Source: Bacillus yapensis (GTDB lineage: Bacteria; Bacillota; Bacilli; Bacillales; Cytobacillaceae). Taken from it: DNA of 64,000 nucleotides. A program made the translations under genes and the position numbers. This document shows, in pieces, positions 32,901 to 42,146 of this stretch (positions are counted from its first letter, which is position 1; every line of letters starts with the position of its first letter). A model generated the notes under the pieces. It worked only from the letters and a program-made list of their open reading frames with translations, had not been told where the DNA came from and made no database searches. Where the stretch lies: the NCBI RefSeq assembly GCF_005280205.1, contig NZ_SUND01000002.1, positions 1-64,000 on the forward strand, read 5' to 3'.

Positions 32901-33529
32901 AAAAGCAAATAGCAGAGAGATTACTAGACATTGAGGCAGTTGCCTTAAAACCAACAGAGCCTTTTACTTGGTCATCAGGGTTGCAATCACCGATTTATTG
33001 CGATAATCGATTAACTCTTTCCTATCCAACTGTGCGAAAGGAAATTGCTAATGGGTTAAAGGAGTTAATCGTCGAGAATTTTCCAGGTGTGGAGCTGGTA
33101 GCAGGGACAGCAACAGCTGGTATTCCTCATGCGGCTTGGGTAAGTGAGCTTCTGGATTTACCGATGTGCTATGTTCGTTCAAAAGCAAAGGGACATGGAA
33201 AAGGGAAGCAGATTGAAGGAAAAACGACAGAAGGACAAAAAGTGGTCGTAGTGGAAGACTTAATTTCCACTGGTGGAAGTGTCCTTACAGCCGTTGCAGC
33301 ATTACGTGAAGCAGGCTGTGAAGTACTAGGAGTAGTTGCAATTTTTACCTATGAGCTTGAAAAAGGGAAAGAATTGTTGGAGGTATCAGGAATTACTGCG
33401 TATTCCTTATCTGATTTCTCTACATTAGTAGAGGTTGCAGAAGCACGAGGTTATGTTAAGGCAGAAGATTTGGTGAGTCTAGCAGAGTGGAAGAAGGATC
33501 CTGCTGAGTGGGGAAAGGTGCATCAATAA
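32897..33529 (+). CDS. pyrE: Orotate phosphoribosyltransferase PyrE
   Basis: PyrE couples orotate and PRPP to make OMP. The 210-residue protein carries the PRPP motif [21 protein letters not shown] (residues about 116-136) and the flexible-loop lysines in [18 protein letters not shown] 32897 overlaps the pyrF stop; gagggtg precedes it. It is the last gene of the operon, closed by a strong terminator at 33534-33566 that is also read from the other side. Confidence 0.97.
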   Translation: MKKQIAERLLDIEAVALKPTEPFTWSSGLQSPIYCDNRLTLSYPTVRKEIANGLKELIVENFPGVELVAGTATAGIPHAAWVSELLDLPMCYVRSKAKGHGKGKQIEGKTTEGQKVVVVEDLISTGGSVLTAVAALREAGCEVLGVVAIFTYELEKGKELLEVSGITAYSLSDFSTLVEVAEARGYVKAEDLVSLAEWKKDPAEWGKVHQ

Positions 33530-33533
33530 GTGT

Positions 33534-33566
33534 TAAGCCAGTATCATGGATACTGGCTTATTTTTT
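33534..33566 (+). terminator. Terminator of the pyr operon
   Basis: taagccagtatc (33534-33545) pairs perfectly with gatactggctta (33549-33560) around a three-base loop, followed by tttttt. The last bases of the opposite-strand gene overlap it. Confidence 0.9.
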
Positions 33567-33818
33567 ATGTCTCCATTTATACAAAAGAGTTGCTAGGATG
33601 TTTGCTCCAATAAAAAGGGGGTTCCCCTGAGCGTTAAAGTGTAATTGTTCGTTTTCGAAACTCATTTTTTCATAATACTCATTTTGGCTTAGTCCCAGTG
33701 CCTTACGCTCTTTATCCATTTCTTTTAGTTCCTTAATGTAGCGATATTGAATTGGCAGGAGTATGAATGACAACAAAATATAGGCTAAAATAATTCCCAA
33801 TATCACTTTAGATCCCAT
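33558..33818 (-). CDS. Small membrane protein, DUF3949-like
   Basis: The 86-residue protein has an N-terminal membrane segment (about residues 4-22), a charged amphipathic region with YIKELKEMDKERKALGLSQN, and a second hydrophobic stretch (PLFIGANILATLLY). I recognise the pattern as the Bacillus-specific DUF3949 family from memory; the function is unknown. A strong ribosome binding site (gaggaggataag) precedes the start. It lies convergent to pyrE and downstream of rqcH on the same strand, with a terminator between. Confidence 0.75.
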   Translation of the reverse strand: MGSKVILGIILAYILLSFILLPIQYRYIKELKEMDKERKALGLSQNEYYEKMSFENEQLHFNAQGNPLFIGANILATLLYKWRHKK

Positions 33819-33892
33819 TTTCTTATCCTCCTCTTATTGAAAATATTCCCATTATAGTAATACATACGAATAAAATCTGTAAAAGATTCAAT

Positions 33893-33927
33893 AAAAAAAG
33901 ATAGCAGGGATATTACCCTTACTATCT
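33893..33927 (-). terminator. Terminator after rqcH
   Basis: On the minus strand agatag-t-aaggg pairs with ccct-g-ctatct around taatat (arms within 33899-33927), followed by a seven-base T run. The A/T runs on both sides make it look bidirectional. Confidence 0.7.
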
Positions 33928-35637
33928 TGATTTTTTTAACCTTAAAACTGTATCCTCTTCAGGAGTGATGTACACTGTTTGTTGATTTTCATAAATCACA
34001 TACCCAGGTTTTGCGCCAGATGGCTTTTTGACATGGCGGATTTGAGTATAGTCAACGGGTACGGAACTCGAACTTCTTGCCTTACTGAAATACGCTGCTA
34101 ACTGAGCTGCCTCAAGAATTGTCTCATCAGAAGGGGCAGGATTACGAATAACGACGTGAGAGCCTGGAATATCTTTTGTATGAAGCCAAAACTCGTCTCT
34201 TCCGGCCAATTTATTTGTTAAATAATCATTCTGTTTATTGTTTTTGCCGACAAGAATTTCAGTTCCATCAGTAGCTGTATATTTCTCCAAAATAGGCTTT
34301 GCATTTATAACGTTCTTGCTGCCTTTCTTTTGGCGATCGCGTAAATAGCCACCTTCAATTAATTCTTCGCGGATCTCTGAAATGTCTTTTGTGGATGCTG
34401 TCTCAACCTGTTGAAGTAAAGTATCGAAATAGGCAACCTCTTCCTTCGCCTTTTCCATTTGTTCACTGGCCATCACGAGCGCGGTCTTGGCTTTCTGATA
34501 TCTTGTGAAAAATTTCTGCGCATTATCAGACGGTGATTTTTGGGGATTTAACGGGATTTTTACCGTTCCACCATTTTCGTCATAATAATTGATGACCTCG
34601 ATTTCCTTCATCCCTTTTTCAACCGCATAAAGATTGGCAGTCAACAATTCCCCAAAAAGCTGATGTTGATTGGCGTTTTCTGCTTCCGTAATGGTAGCTT
34701 GAAGCTTCTTGATTTTTTTCTCGTTCTTTTCTTTTTCATTCAAAATAAATCTTTCTAAGTCGTTTGCTTGCTGTTTCACCCGATCACGGTCGGCCTTGCC
34801 AAAATAGAAACGGTCTAAAAGCTCGCTTAACGAATCATATTTCTTACTCTCGCCCTTTAGATGCTCCATCGGCAAGAGGTAGAAGGACTCTTTATTATCG
34901 AATGAAGTAATCGAAGGTTCATATTGATGTTCCTTCATTTTTTGCAACAGCGTCAAGAAAGTTTTCGGTAGTGTAACTCGGTTTGCGATTCCAGTTTGAT
35001 AAACAATTTCCTTTGCAAAAAGAGGGGAGATCCCCGCAAATTGCTCGACGAGTTGTTTATCTAATTTCCCCGCATTAAAATCAATTTTTCTTAAAAGATC
35101 CTCTTCTGTTGCTTCAAGTGGATTTTGTTTATTTTGTGTAGGAGGTGCAATATACTCTTGGCCTGGCATGATTGCACGATGGCTATTGACCGCATAAGAA
35201 ACATGCTTAATGCTGTCTAAAATCAAATTCTTAGTTTTATCAACTAAAATGATATTACTATGTCGGCCCATAATTTCAACGATTAGTTGTTTAGATGAAA
35301 TATCGCCAATCTCATTTCTTCCTTTTACTTCAAAAACGAGCATACGGTCCATGCCGATTTGGTGAATATCTTCTAAAATATACCCCTCAAGATGCTTTCT
35401 TAGGAGCATGCAGAACATCGGTGGTTCACTCGGATTTTCATAGGATTCATTTGTTAGTTGTGCTCTAGCATAACTTGGGTGAACGGATAGAAGTAGCTTA
35501 TGATTTTTCCCATTAGCCCGAATAATGAGCACAATTTCATTTTTGTAGGGTTGATGTATTTTATTAATTCTTCCCCCTTTTAAAAGGGAAGAGAACTCAT
35601 GCGTGATCGCTCTTGTAAACAAACCGTCAAATGACAT
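33922..35637 (-). CDS. rqcH: Ribosome quality-control protein RqcH (YloA, NFACT family)
   Basis: RqcH, the bacterial Rqc2/NEMF homologue, binds peptidyl-tRNA-obstructed 50S subunits and recruits tRNA-Ala to add C-terminal alanine tails. The protein (571 residues from ATG 35637) has the NFACT-N domain with D97-R98 in GLDR-like GMDRML, helix-hairpin-helix, a long coiled coil (about 270-430), and the C-terminal NFACT-R domain ([15 protein letters not shown]). ATG 35637 gives MSFDGLF as in B. subtilis and has gagg nine bases upstream; ATG 35646 is too close to it. Earlier annotations call this family fibronectin-binding protein. Confidence 0.95.
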   Translation of the reverse strand: MSFDGLFTRAITHEFSSLLKGGRINKIHQPYKNEIVLIIRANGKNHKLLLSVHPSYARAQLTNESYENPSEPPMFCMLLRKHLEGYILEDIHQIGMDRMLVFEVKGRNEIGDISSKQLIVEIMGRHSNIILVDKTKNLILDSIKHVSYAVNSHRAIMPGQEYIAPPTQNKQNPLEATEEDLLRKIDFNAGKLDKQLVEQFAGISPLFAKEIVYQTGIANRVTLPKTFLTLLQKMKEHQYEPSITSFDNKESFYLLPMEHLKGESKKYDSLSELLDRFYFGKADRDRVKQQANDLERFILNEKEKNEKKIKKLQATITEAENANQHQLFGELLTANLYAVEKGMKEIEVINYYDENGGTVKIPLNPQKSPSDNAQKFFTRYQKAKTALVMASEQMEKAKEEVAYFDTLLQQVETASTKDISEIREELIEGGYLRDRQKKGSKNVINAKPILEKYTATDGTEILVGKNNKQNDYLTNKLAGRDEFWLHTKDIPGSHVVIRNPAPSDETILEAAQLAAYFSKARSSSSVPVDYTQIRHVKKPSGAKPGYVIYENQQTVYITPEEDTVLRLKKSR

Positions 35638-35733
35638 TCGAAACATCCTCTTCTAATTAAAATCTCAACTTCCATAATAGCTTACTTTAAGGGAAAAGAC
35701 GAACATATTAAAGCACCCTTTGAAACTTTTTAA

Positions 35734-35886
35734 TTGTCTAGCTCCAAGCACTATCGGCTCGAGTGAAAAATAAAGAACATTTTTCCTTGGTCACAAGCCA
35801 ATCCGACAAGGAGGTTAAAGAACAACCTCCTCGCCGGCTCGTCTTGTGCTTGTCGCCGATTAACAAGCGCTTTTTTGCTTTTCTTA
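35734..35886. repeat. Bacillus-type intergenic repeat with internal hairpins
   Basis: The block begins tgtctagctccaagc and ends agcgcttttttgctttt. It contains aggaggtt (35809-35816) pairing with aacctcct (35824-35831), and paired ggctcgag/cggctcgt-type segments. The opening and closing phrases match, from memory, a family of intergenic repeats found in many copies in Bacillus and Geobacillus genomes. The surrounding 35647-35991 holds no other recognisable gene. Confidence 0.6.
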
Positions 35887-35991
35887 ATTTGTAGCATTTT
35901 TTAGGACGAGTCTGAATAAGCTTTCTTTAGAGTAGGCTGGCTCTGATTACAATAAATTGCTGCCAATATCAAGGAGGAGTGAGATGGTCGG

Positions 35992-38691
35992 ATGAAGTTC
36001 CATGAAATGAATGAACGCGATGTTGAAAAAGTCTTGAATACCGACTTAAAAGAAGGGTTATCAAGCGCAGATGTTCAAAAAAGGATTAAGCAACATGGAT
36101 ATAATGAATTAGCTGAAGGAGAAAAGCAGTCCGCACTACTCTTATTTTTTAGTCAGTTTAAAGATTTTATGGTTCTGGTTCTATTAGGAGCCGTCTTGAT
36201 TTCAGGTTTGCTCGGAGAATATATTGATGCGATTGCCATTGTGGCCATCGTCATTATAAATGGATTTTTAGGTTTTTTTCAGGAACGGAAAGCAGAGAAA
36301 TCTCTTGAGGCATTAAAGGAACTATCCGCCCCACAGGTTTCTACATTACGGGATGGTCAGTGGGTGAAAATCCCTTCAAAAGAGCTTGTTGTAGGGGATA
36401 TTTTGAAGTTTGGTTCAGGGGATCGAATTGGTGCAGATGTTAGAATTATAGATTCGAAGAGCCTTGAAATAGAAGAGTCTTCCTTAACCGGGGAGTCACT
36501 GCCAGTTGCAAAAACTACAGCGAGAATTGACAAGGGTGATGTCGGAATCGGCGATATGGAAAATATGGCCTTTATGGGAACGATGGTGACAAGAGGGGCT
36601 GGAACAGGTGTAGTCGTTGCTACAGGAATGAAGACGGCAATGGGACAGATTGCTGATTTGCTGCAGAATGCAGAAACCGTCATCACGCCTTTGCAAAGAA
36701 AGCTCCAGGAGCTTGGAAAAATTTTAATCGTTGTGGCAATCCTTCTTACTATTCTTGTTGTCTTTGTCGGTGTTATTCAAGGAAACGACCTATATACGAT
36801 GTTTTTAGCAGGGGTATCGTTAGCTGTTGCTGCCATTCCAGAAGGGCTACCCGCTATCGTCACTGTTGCGCTCTCTCTAGGTGTCCAGCGAATGATAAAA
36901 AACAATGCTATTGTTCGAAAGCTACCTGCTGTTGAAACATTAGGCTGTGCCTCCGTTATTTGTTCGGATAAAACTGGGACGATGACACAAAACAAGATGA
37001 CCGTGACTCATCTTTGGAGTGGAGGAAACACATGGACGGTTGATGGTGTCGGCTACGATCCTCATGGTAGATTTTATCGTGCTGAGTCTAAACAACCGAT
37101 TGATGTTAAAAAGGAAAAGTCACTGCAGCAAATGCTTATGTTTGGCATGATGTGTAATCATGCTAGTTTAAAAGAGAAAGAAGCCAATGAATTTATCGTA
37201 GATGGGGATCCGACAGAAGGTGCGCTCCTTGTTGCGGCGATGAAAGCAGGCTATAATCGTGATTTATTATTAAAACAATATGAAATCGTACAGGAATTTC
37301 CGTTTGATTCAACGAGAAAAATGATGTCGATTGTCATAAAGGATGCCAATGGTCGTCAGTATGTCGTTACAAAAGGTGCGCCAGATGTATTAGTTGGGAT
37401 TAGTGAATCGGTTCTTTGGGATGGGAAGCGAGCCACTTTTTCAACAGATATGAAAAATAATGTCCAATCAGCCATCAATAATCTCGCCTCACAAGCACTA
37501 AGGACGATTGCGATTGGTTTTAAAGAAATCCCTGCGAAAACTCTTATTTTTAGCGAAAAAGAAGCGGAAAAGGATCTCATCTTTATTGGCTTACAAGGAA
37601 TGATTGACCCGCCAAGGCCAGAAGTGAGACAAGCGGTCAAAGAATGTAAGGAAGCTGGAATCAAAACCGTTATGATTACAGGTGACCATGTGATTACAGC
37701 TAAGGCAATTGCAACACAGCTAGGCATTTTAACAGCGAAGAAAAAAGTACTGGATGGAAATACATTAACAAATATGACGACAGAAGAGTTAGAGGAAATC
37801 GTCGATGATGTGGCTGTATTTGCTCGAGTTTCACCTGAACATAAATTAAAGATCGTGAAGGCGTTGCAAAATAGAGGGCATGTTGTCGCGATGACCGGTG
37901 ATGGAGTCAATGACGCACCTGCCATCAAAACAGCGGATATTGGCGTAGCGATGGGGATAACTGGAACAGACGTAGCGAAGGAAGCATCGGCATTAATTCT
38001 CCTCGATGATAACTTTGCAACAATTAAGGCTGCGATTAAAGAGGGCCGAAACATCTATGAAAATATTCGAAAGTTTATTCGCTACCTATTAGCTTCGAAT
38101 GTTGGAGAAATTCTCGTTATGCTTTTTGCAATGTTGTTGGCCTTGCCGCTGCCTCTCGTTCCGATACAAATACTTTGGGTGAATTTAGTTACTGATGGCT
38201 TACCTGCGATGGCTCTTGGTTTAGACCAGCCTGAGGGGGACGTTATGAAAAGAAATCCTCGAAGTCCAAAAGAAGGAATATTTGCCAGAGGACTTGGGTG
38301 GAAGGTCGTCTCTAGAGGTTTCTTAATCGGGATTTCTACCTTGATAGCCTTTATAATCGCGAACAATGAAAATCCGGATCATCTTGCTTATGCACAAACA
38401 GTTGCTTTTGCTACATTAGTTATGGCTCAACTGATCCATGTTTTTGATTGCCGCAGTGAAAAATCGATTTTTGTCCGCAATCCGTTTGGCAATATGTATT
38501 TAGTTTGGGCAGTGATTTCGTCAATTTTACTTATGTTTGTTGTAATCTATTATCCACCGCTACAACCGATATTCCATACTGTTCCGATCCTTGCAAAAGA
38601 TTGGATTATGATACTAGGTTTGGCGGCAGTACCAACTTTTTTACTAGCCGGAACATTTTTGGCAAGAAAAAGAAAAGAAACTGTGGTATAA
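35992..38691 (+). CDS. yloB: Calcium-transporting P-type ATPase (YloB family)
   Basis: The 899-residue P2-type ATPase has the N-terminal cation domain, the phosphorylation motif DKTGTMT (D326), the TGES-type actuator motif (SSLTGESLPV), nucleotide-binding KGAPD, hinge MTGDGVNDAPAI, and about ten membrane segments; PEGLPA in segment 4 is typical of calcium pumps. The B. subtilis homologue is a spore-associated calcium ATPase. ATG 35992 lies 13 bases after aaggagga; between them a three-codon frame (ATG 35984, stop overlapping 35992) may couple translation. A terminator follows at 38695. Confidence 0.93.
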   Translation: MKFHEMNERDVEKVLNTDLKEGLSSADVQKRIKQHGYNELAEGEKQSALLLFFSQFKDFMVLVLLGAVLISGLLGEYIDAIAIVAIVIINGFLGFFQERKAEKSLEALKELSAPQVSTLRDGQWVKIPSKELVVGDILKFGSGDRIGADVRIIDSKSLEIEESSLTGESLPVAKTTARIDKGDVGIGDMENMAFMGTMVTRGAGTGVVVATGMKTAMGQIADLLQNAETVITPLQRKLQELGKILIVVAILLTILVVFVGVIQGNDLYTMFLAGVSLAVAAIPEGLPAIVTVALSLGVQRMIKNNAIVRKLPAVETLGCASVICSDKTGTMTQNKMTVTHLWSGGNTWTVDGVGYDPHGRFYRAESKQPIDVKKEKSLQQMLMFGMMCNHASLKEKEANEFIVDGDPTEGALLVAAMKAGYNRDLLLKQYEIVQEFPFDSTRKMMSIVIKDANGRQYVVTKGAPDVLVGISESVLWDGKRATFSTDMKNNVQSAINNLASQALRTIAIGFKEIPAKTLIFSEKEAEKDLIFIGLQGMIDPPRPEVRQAVKECKEAGIKTVMITGDHVITAKAIATQLGILTAKKKVLDGNTLTNMTTEELEEIVDDVAVFARVSPEHKLKIVKALQNRGHVVAMTGDGVNDAPAIKTADIGVAMGITGTDVAKEASALILLDDNFATIKAAIKEGRNIYENIRKFIRYLLASNVGEILVMLFAMLLALPLPLVPIQILWVNLVTDGLPAMALGLDQPEGDVMKRNPRSPKEGIFARGLGWKVVSRGFLIGISTLIAFIIANNENPDHLAYAQTVAFATLVMAQLIHVFDCRSEKSIFVRNPFGNMYLVWAVISSILLMFVVIYYPPLQPIFHTVPILAKDWIMILGLAAVPTFLLAGTFLARKRKETVV

Positions 38692-38694
38692 TCC

Positions 38695-38730
38695 AAAAGG
38701 TGATAGAGGAGACTCTATTACCTTTTTCAA
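38695..38730 (+). terminator. Terminator after the calcium ATPase gene
   Basis: aaaaggtgatagag (38695-38708) pairs with ctctattacctttt (38713-38726), one G-T pair, loop gaga, then T residues. Confidence 0.85.
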
Positions 38731-38753
38731 TTTGATTATTTGGGTGTGTTGCT

Positions 38754-39629
38754 ATGATTGTTAGCATGACTGGATTTGGCCGTAGTACGGCAGAAAAAGA
38801 CAAATATTCTGTAACAGTAGAGATTAAAGCTGTTAATCATCGGTTTTTAGAATTCAATATTCGAATGCCTAGACAGTTATTTGTGATTGAGGATAGAATC
38901 AAAAAGAAAATCAGTGAACAAGTAACAAGAGGAAGAATCGAGGTTTTTGTGACACTCGAGGGTTCTGGGAATTTCTCTTCTAAAGTAAATGTGGATTGGC
39001 AGCTTCTTGATGAATATGTTCAATCTATTAAAGCGATTCAAGATAAATACCAACTTGAAAACCCAATCTCACTTCAAGATATATTGCTCCGCGAAGATTT
39101 TATTTCCTTTGATGAAGACCATGCTGGGAATGCAGAACTAGAGACTCTTGTTCTTGACGCAATTGATGAGGCTGCAAAGCAACTTAAATCGATGCGTGTA
39201 ATTGAAGGCAATGTTCTTGCAAGCGACATACATAACCAATTAAATATTTTTAGTAAAAGGGTCGTTAGTTTAAGAGAATATGCTCCAAGTGTCGTCCAGC
39301 TTTATACAGATAGATTGCGAAGAAGAATGGAAGAATTCGCAAATGGACAAATCGATGAAGCTCGTCTTGTTAATGAAATAGCTATTTTTGCTGACAAAGC
39401 AGATATTAACGAAGAGTTAACAAGATTACATAGTCATATCGACCAGTTCCAAAAGATTATGAAGTTAGATGAACCGGTTGGTCGGAAAATGGACTTCCTC
39501 CTTCAGGAAATGAATCGAGAGGTTAACACAATTGGCTCTAAAGCAAATGATTCTAATATTGCTAGAGAAGTTGTTGAAATGAAAAGCTTACTCGAGAAAA
39601 TGAAAGAGCAGGTTCAAAATATAGAGTAG
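38754..39629 (+). CDS. yloC: YicC/YloC-family endoribonuclease
   Basis: The 291-residue protein begins MIVSMTGFGRSTAEKD, the signature of the YicC family, and ends with the DUF1732 domain (REVNTIGSKANDSNIAREVVEMKSLLEKMKEQVQNIE, of which NTIGSK is the core). Members are metal-dependent endoribonucleases affecting mRNA and small RNA decay. It heads the run to remA, gmk, rpoZ. No strong ribosome binding site is obvious (tttgggtgtg). Confidence 0.92.
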   Translation: MIVSMTGFGRSTAEKDKYSVTVEIKAVNHRFLEFNIRMPRQLFVIEDRIKKKISEQVTRGRIEVFVTLEGSGNFSSKVNVDWQLLDEYVQSIKAIQDKYQLENPISLQDILLREDFISFDEDHAGNAELETLVLDAIDEAAKQLKSMRVIEGNVLASDIHNQLNIFSKRVVSLREYAPSVVQLYTDRLRRRMEEFANGQIDEARLVNEIAIFADKADINEELTRLHSHIDQFQKIMKLDEPVGRKMDFLLQEMNREVNTIGSKANDSNIAREVVEMKSLLEKMKEQVQNIE

Positions 39630-39689
39630 CCTTGGTTTAGAAACATGTAAGCAAGGTAAAAATAAATAACTGACTAATGGGGGAGAAGC

Positions 39690-39953
39690 ATGTCAATTAA
39701 ATTAATCAATATCGGATTTGGGAACATCGTTTCCGCAAACCGTATTATCTCAATTGTAAGTCCTGAATCTGCTCCGATAAAAAGAATTATCCAAGATGCA
39801 AGAGACAGGGGGGCTTTAATCGATGCAACTTATGGAAGAAGGACACGTGCGGTCATTGTTATGGATAGTGACCATGTCATCCTTTCCGCTGTACAGCCTG
39901 AAACAGTGGCAGCTCGATTAAATGACCGTGATGAAATAATGGATGAAGGGTAG
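39690..39953 (+). CDS. remA: Extracellular matrix regulator RemA (YlzA)
   Basis: RemA is an 87-residue DNA-binding protein that in B. subtilis activates biofilm matrix and osmoprotection operons by forming ring-like oligomers around which DNA wraps. [20 protein letters not shown] and [20 protein letters not shown] are diagnostic. Start follows gggggagaag. It is tightly linked to gmk, nine bases downstream. Confidence 0.95.
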   Translation: MSIKLINIGFGNIVSANRIISIVSPESAPIKRIIQDARDRGALIDATYGRRTRAVIVMDSDHVILSAVQPETVAARLNDRDEIMDEG

Positions 39954-40580
<627 letters not shown>

Positions 40581-40796
40581 ATGTTATATCCATCAATAGA
40601 TTCACTTTTAACGAAGATCGATTCAAAATACTCATTAGTTTCTGTAGCAGCAAAAAGAGCACGTAGATTACAGCAGGGTGAAAGATTAATTCTTACTAAA
40701 TATGTTTCGCATAAACCAGTTGGTAAGGCATTAGAAGAAATTCACGCTGATAGACTTACTTTCCGTGTTACGAACCAAGAAGAAACTGCTGAATAA
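40581..40796 (+). CDS. rpoZ: RNA polymerase omega subunit RpoZ
   Basis: The 71-residue subunit helps assemble the beta' subunit of RNA polymerase. [30 protein letters not shown]-type N-terminus with the conserved AAKRAR-Q pattern and [10 protein letters not shown] are characteristic. It starts immediately after the gmk stop; ggagg is 12 bases upstream inside gmk, so coupling is likely. A terminator follows at 40814. Confidence 0.95.
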   Translation: MLYPSIDSLLTKIDSKYSLVSVAAKRARRLQQGERLILTKYVSHKPVGKALEEIHADRLTFRVTNQEETAE

Positions 40797-40813
40797 GAGA
40801 TGTTTCATTATTG

Positions 40814-40843
40814 AACAACCTAGACATTAGGTTGTTTTTTATT
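40814..40843 (+). terminator. Terminator after rpoZ
   Basis: aacaacct (40814-40821) pairs with aggttgtt (40829-40836), seven-base loop, followed by tttt. Confidence 0.8.
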
Positions 40844-40934
40844 TGAGAAGCTGATCGGATAAAAAAGATGCAATGAAACGACAATTCTTGCATAATGGAA
40901 GAAAGATATTTGTTACTCGGGACGGGGGTTCATT

Positions 40935-42146
40935 ATGTTAAATGGGAAAAAAGTTTTACTATGTGTGACAGGAGGAATAGCAGTCTATAAAGCTGTTGCT
41001 CTCACAAGTAAATTAACGCAAGCAGGGGTAGAGGTAAAAGTTATTTTAAGCGAGTCTGCAGCGAAATTTGTCACTCCGTTAACATTTCAAGCGATGTCTC
41101 GCAATGAAGTTTATATAGATACGTTTGATGAAAAAAATCCGAAAGTAATCGCTCATATCGATTTGGCTGACTGGGCTGATTTAATTCTCGTTGCCCCAGC
41201 TACAGCAAATACGATTGGAAAATTGGCCAATGGTATTGCCGATAATATGATTACAACTACACTTTTAGCAGCGACGGCTCCAGTCTGGATTGCTCCGGCC
41301 ATGAATGTTCATATGTATGGGCATCCAGCCGTCATAAAAAATATTGAGACGCTTCATCAATTTGGTTATCAATTTATTGAACCGAGTGAAGGGTATCTAG
41401 CGTGTGGGTACGTAGGAAAAGGCAGACTTGAAGAACCAGAGAAAATCGTCCAGATTATGGAGAACTTTTTCCAACCAAAGGAACTACCACTTCAAGGGAA
41501 AAAGGTTCTTGTAACCGCAGGTCCAACACGGGAAAAAATTGATCCAGTTCGCTATATTACGAATCTCTCAACTGGAAAAATGGGTTATGCACTTGCAGAG
41601 AAAGCGATAGAACTAGGAGCGGATGTAACGTTGGTGTCTGGTCCAGTATCGATTGCCCCACCTAAGGGGGCTCGCCTAATCAATGTCGAAAGCGCGGAAG
41701 AAATGTTCAATGCAGTCACCAATATTTTCAGCACGGCAGATCTCGTTATCAAGACAGCGGCAGTATCTGATTACCGTCCAAAGGTATCCTATGATGAAAA
41801 GATCAAAAAGCAGCCTGGTGATGAGGTTCTTGAACTTGAAAGAACGAAAGATATTTTATCCGAATTAGGGAAACAAAAAACTCATCAGGTTCTTGTAGGA
41901 TTTGCTGCGGAAACAAGTAATGTAGAAGGCTACGCCAAGGGGAAGCTTGAGAAGAAAAATGCCGATATGATTGTAGCGAATGATGTCAAAGCAGAAGGTG
42001 CAGGATTTGGGACCGATACGAATATTGTCACCATTTATAAGAAGGACGGTTCAGCGATTGAATTGCCGTTGATGTCCAAGCAAGAGGTTGCGAAGAACAT
42101 CCTTTTAGAAGCGAGTAAATTACTAAAGGGTGACAGAACACAATGA
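40935..42146 (+). CDS. coaBC: Bifunctional phosphopantothenoylcysteine decarboxylase/synthetase CoaBC
   Basis: CoaBC makes 4'-phosphopantetheine in coenzyme A synthesis: the CoaB domain couples phosphopantothenate and cysteine with CTP, and the flavin CoaC domain decarboxylates the product. The 403-residue protein has the N-terminal flavoprotein domain (CVTGGIAVYKAV; PAMNVHMY) and a C-terminal synthetase domain (VTAGPTREKIDPVRYITN; VGFAAET). Start follows gacgggggtt. It overlaps priA by four bases. Confidence 0.96.
   Translation: MLNGKKVLLCVTGGIAVYKAVALTSKLTQAGVEVKVILSESAAKFVTPLTFQAMSRNEVYIDTFDEKNPKVIAHIDLADWADLILVAPATANTIGKLANGIADNMITTTLLAATAPVWIAPAMNVHMYGHPAVIKNIETLHQFGYQFIEPSEGYLACGYVGKGRLEEPEKIVQIMENFFQPKELPLQGKKVLVTAGPTREKIDPVRYITNLSTGKMGYALAEKAIELGADVTLVSGPVSIAPPKGARLINVESAEEMFNAVTNIFSTADLVIKTAAVSDYRPKVSYDEKIKKQPGDEVLELERTKDILSELGKQKTHQVLVGFAAETSNVEGYAKGKLEKKNADMIVANDVKAEGAGFGTDTNIVTIYKKDGSAIELPLMSKQEVAKNILLEASKLLKGDRTQ

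Noticed and set aside
37356-38054. 232-codon open frame on the minus strand inside the calcium ATPase gene
   Set aside because: It is antisense to conserved P-type ATPase motifs, has no ribosome binding site and no recognisable domain; long antisense frames are common opposite such genes.
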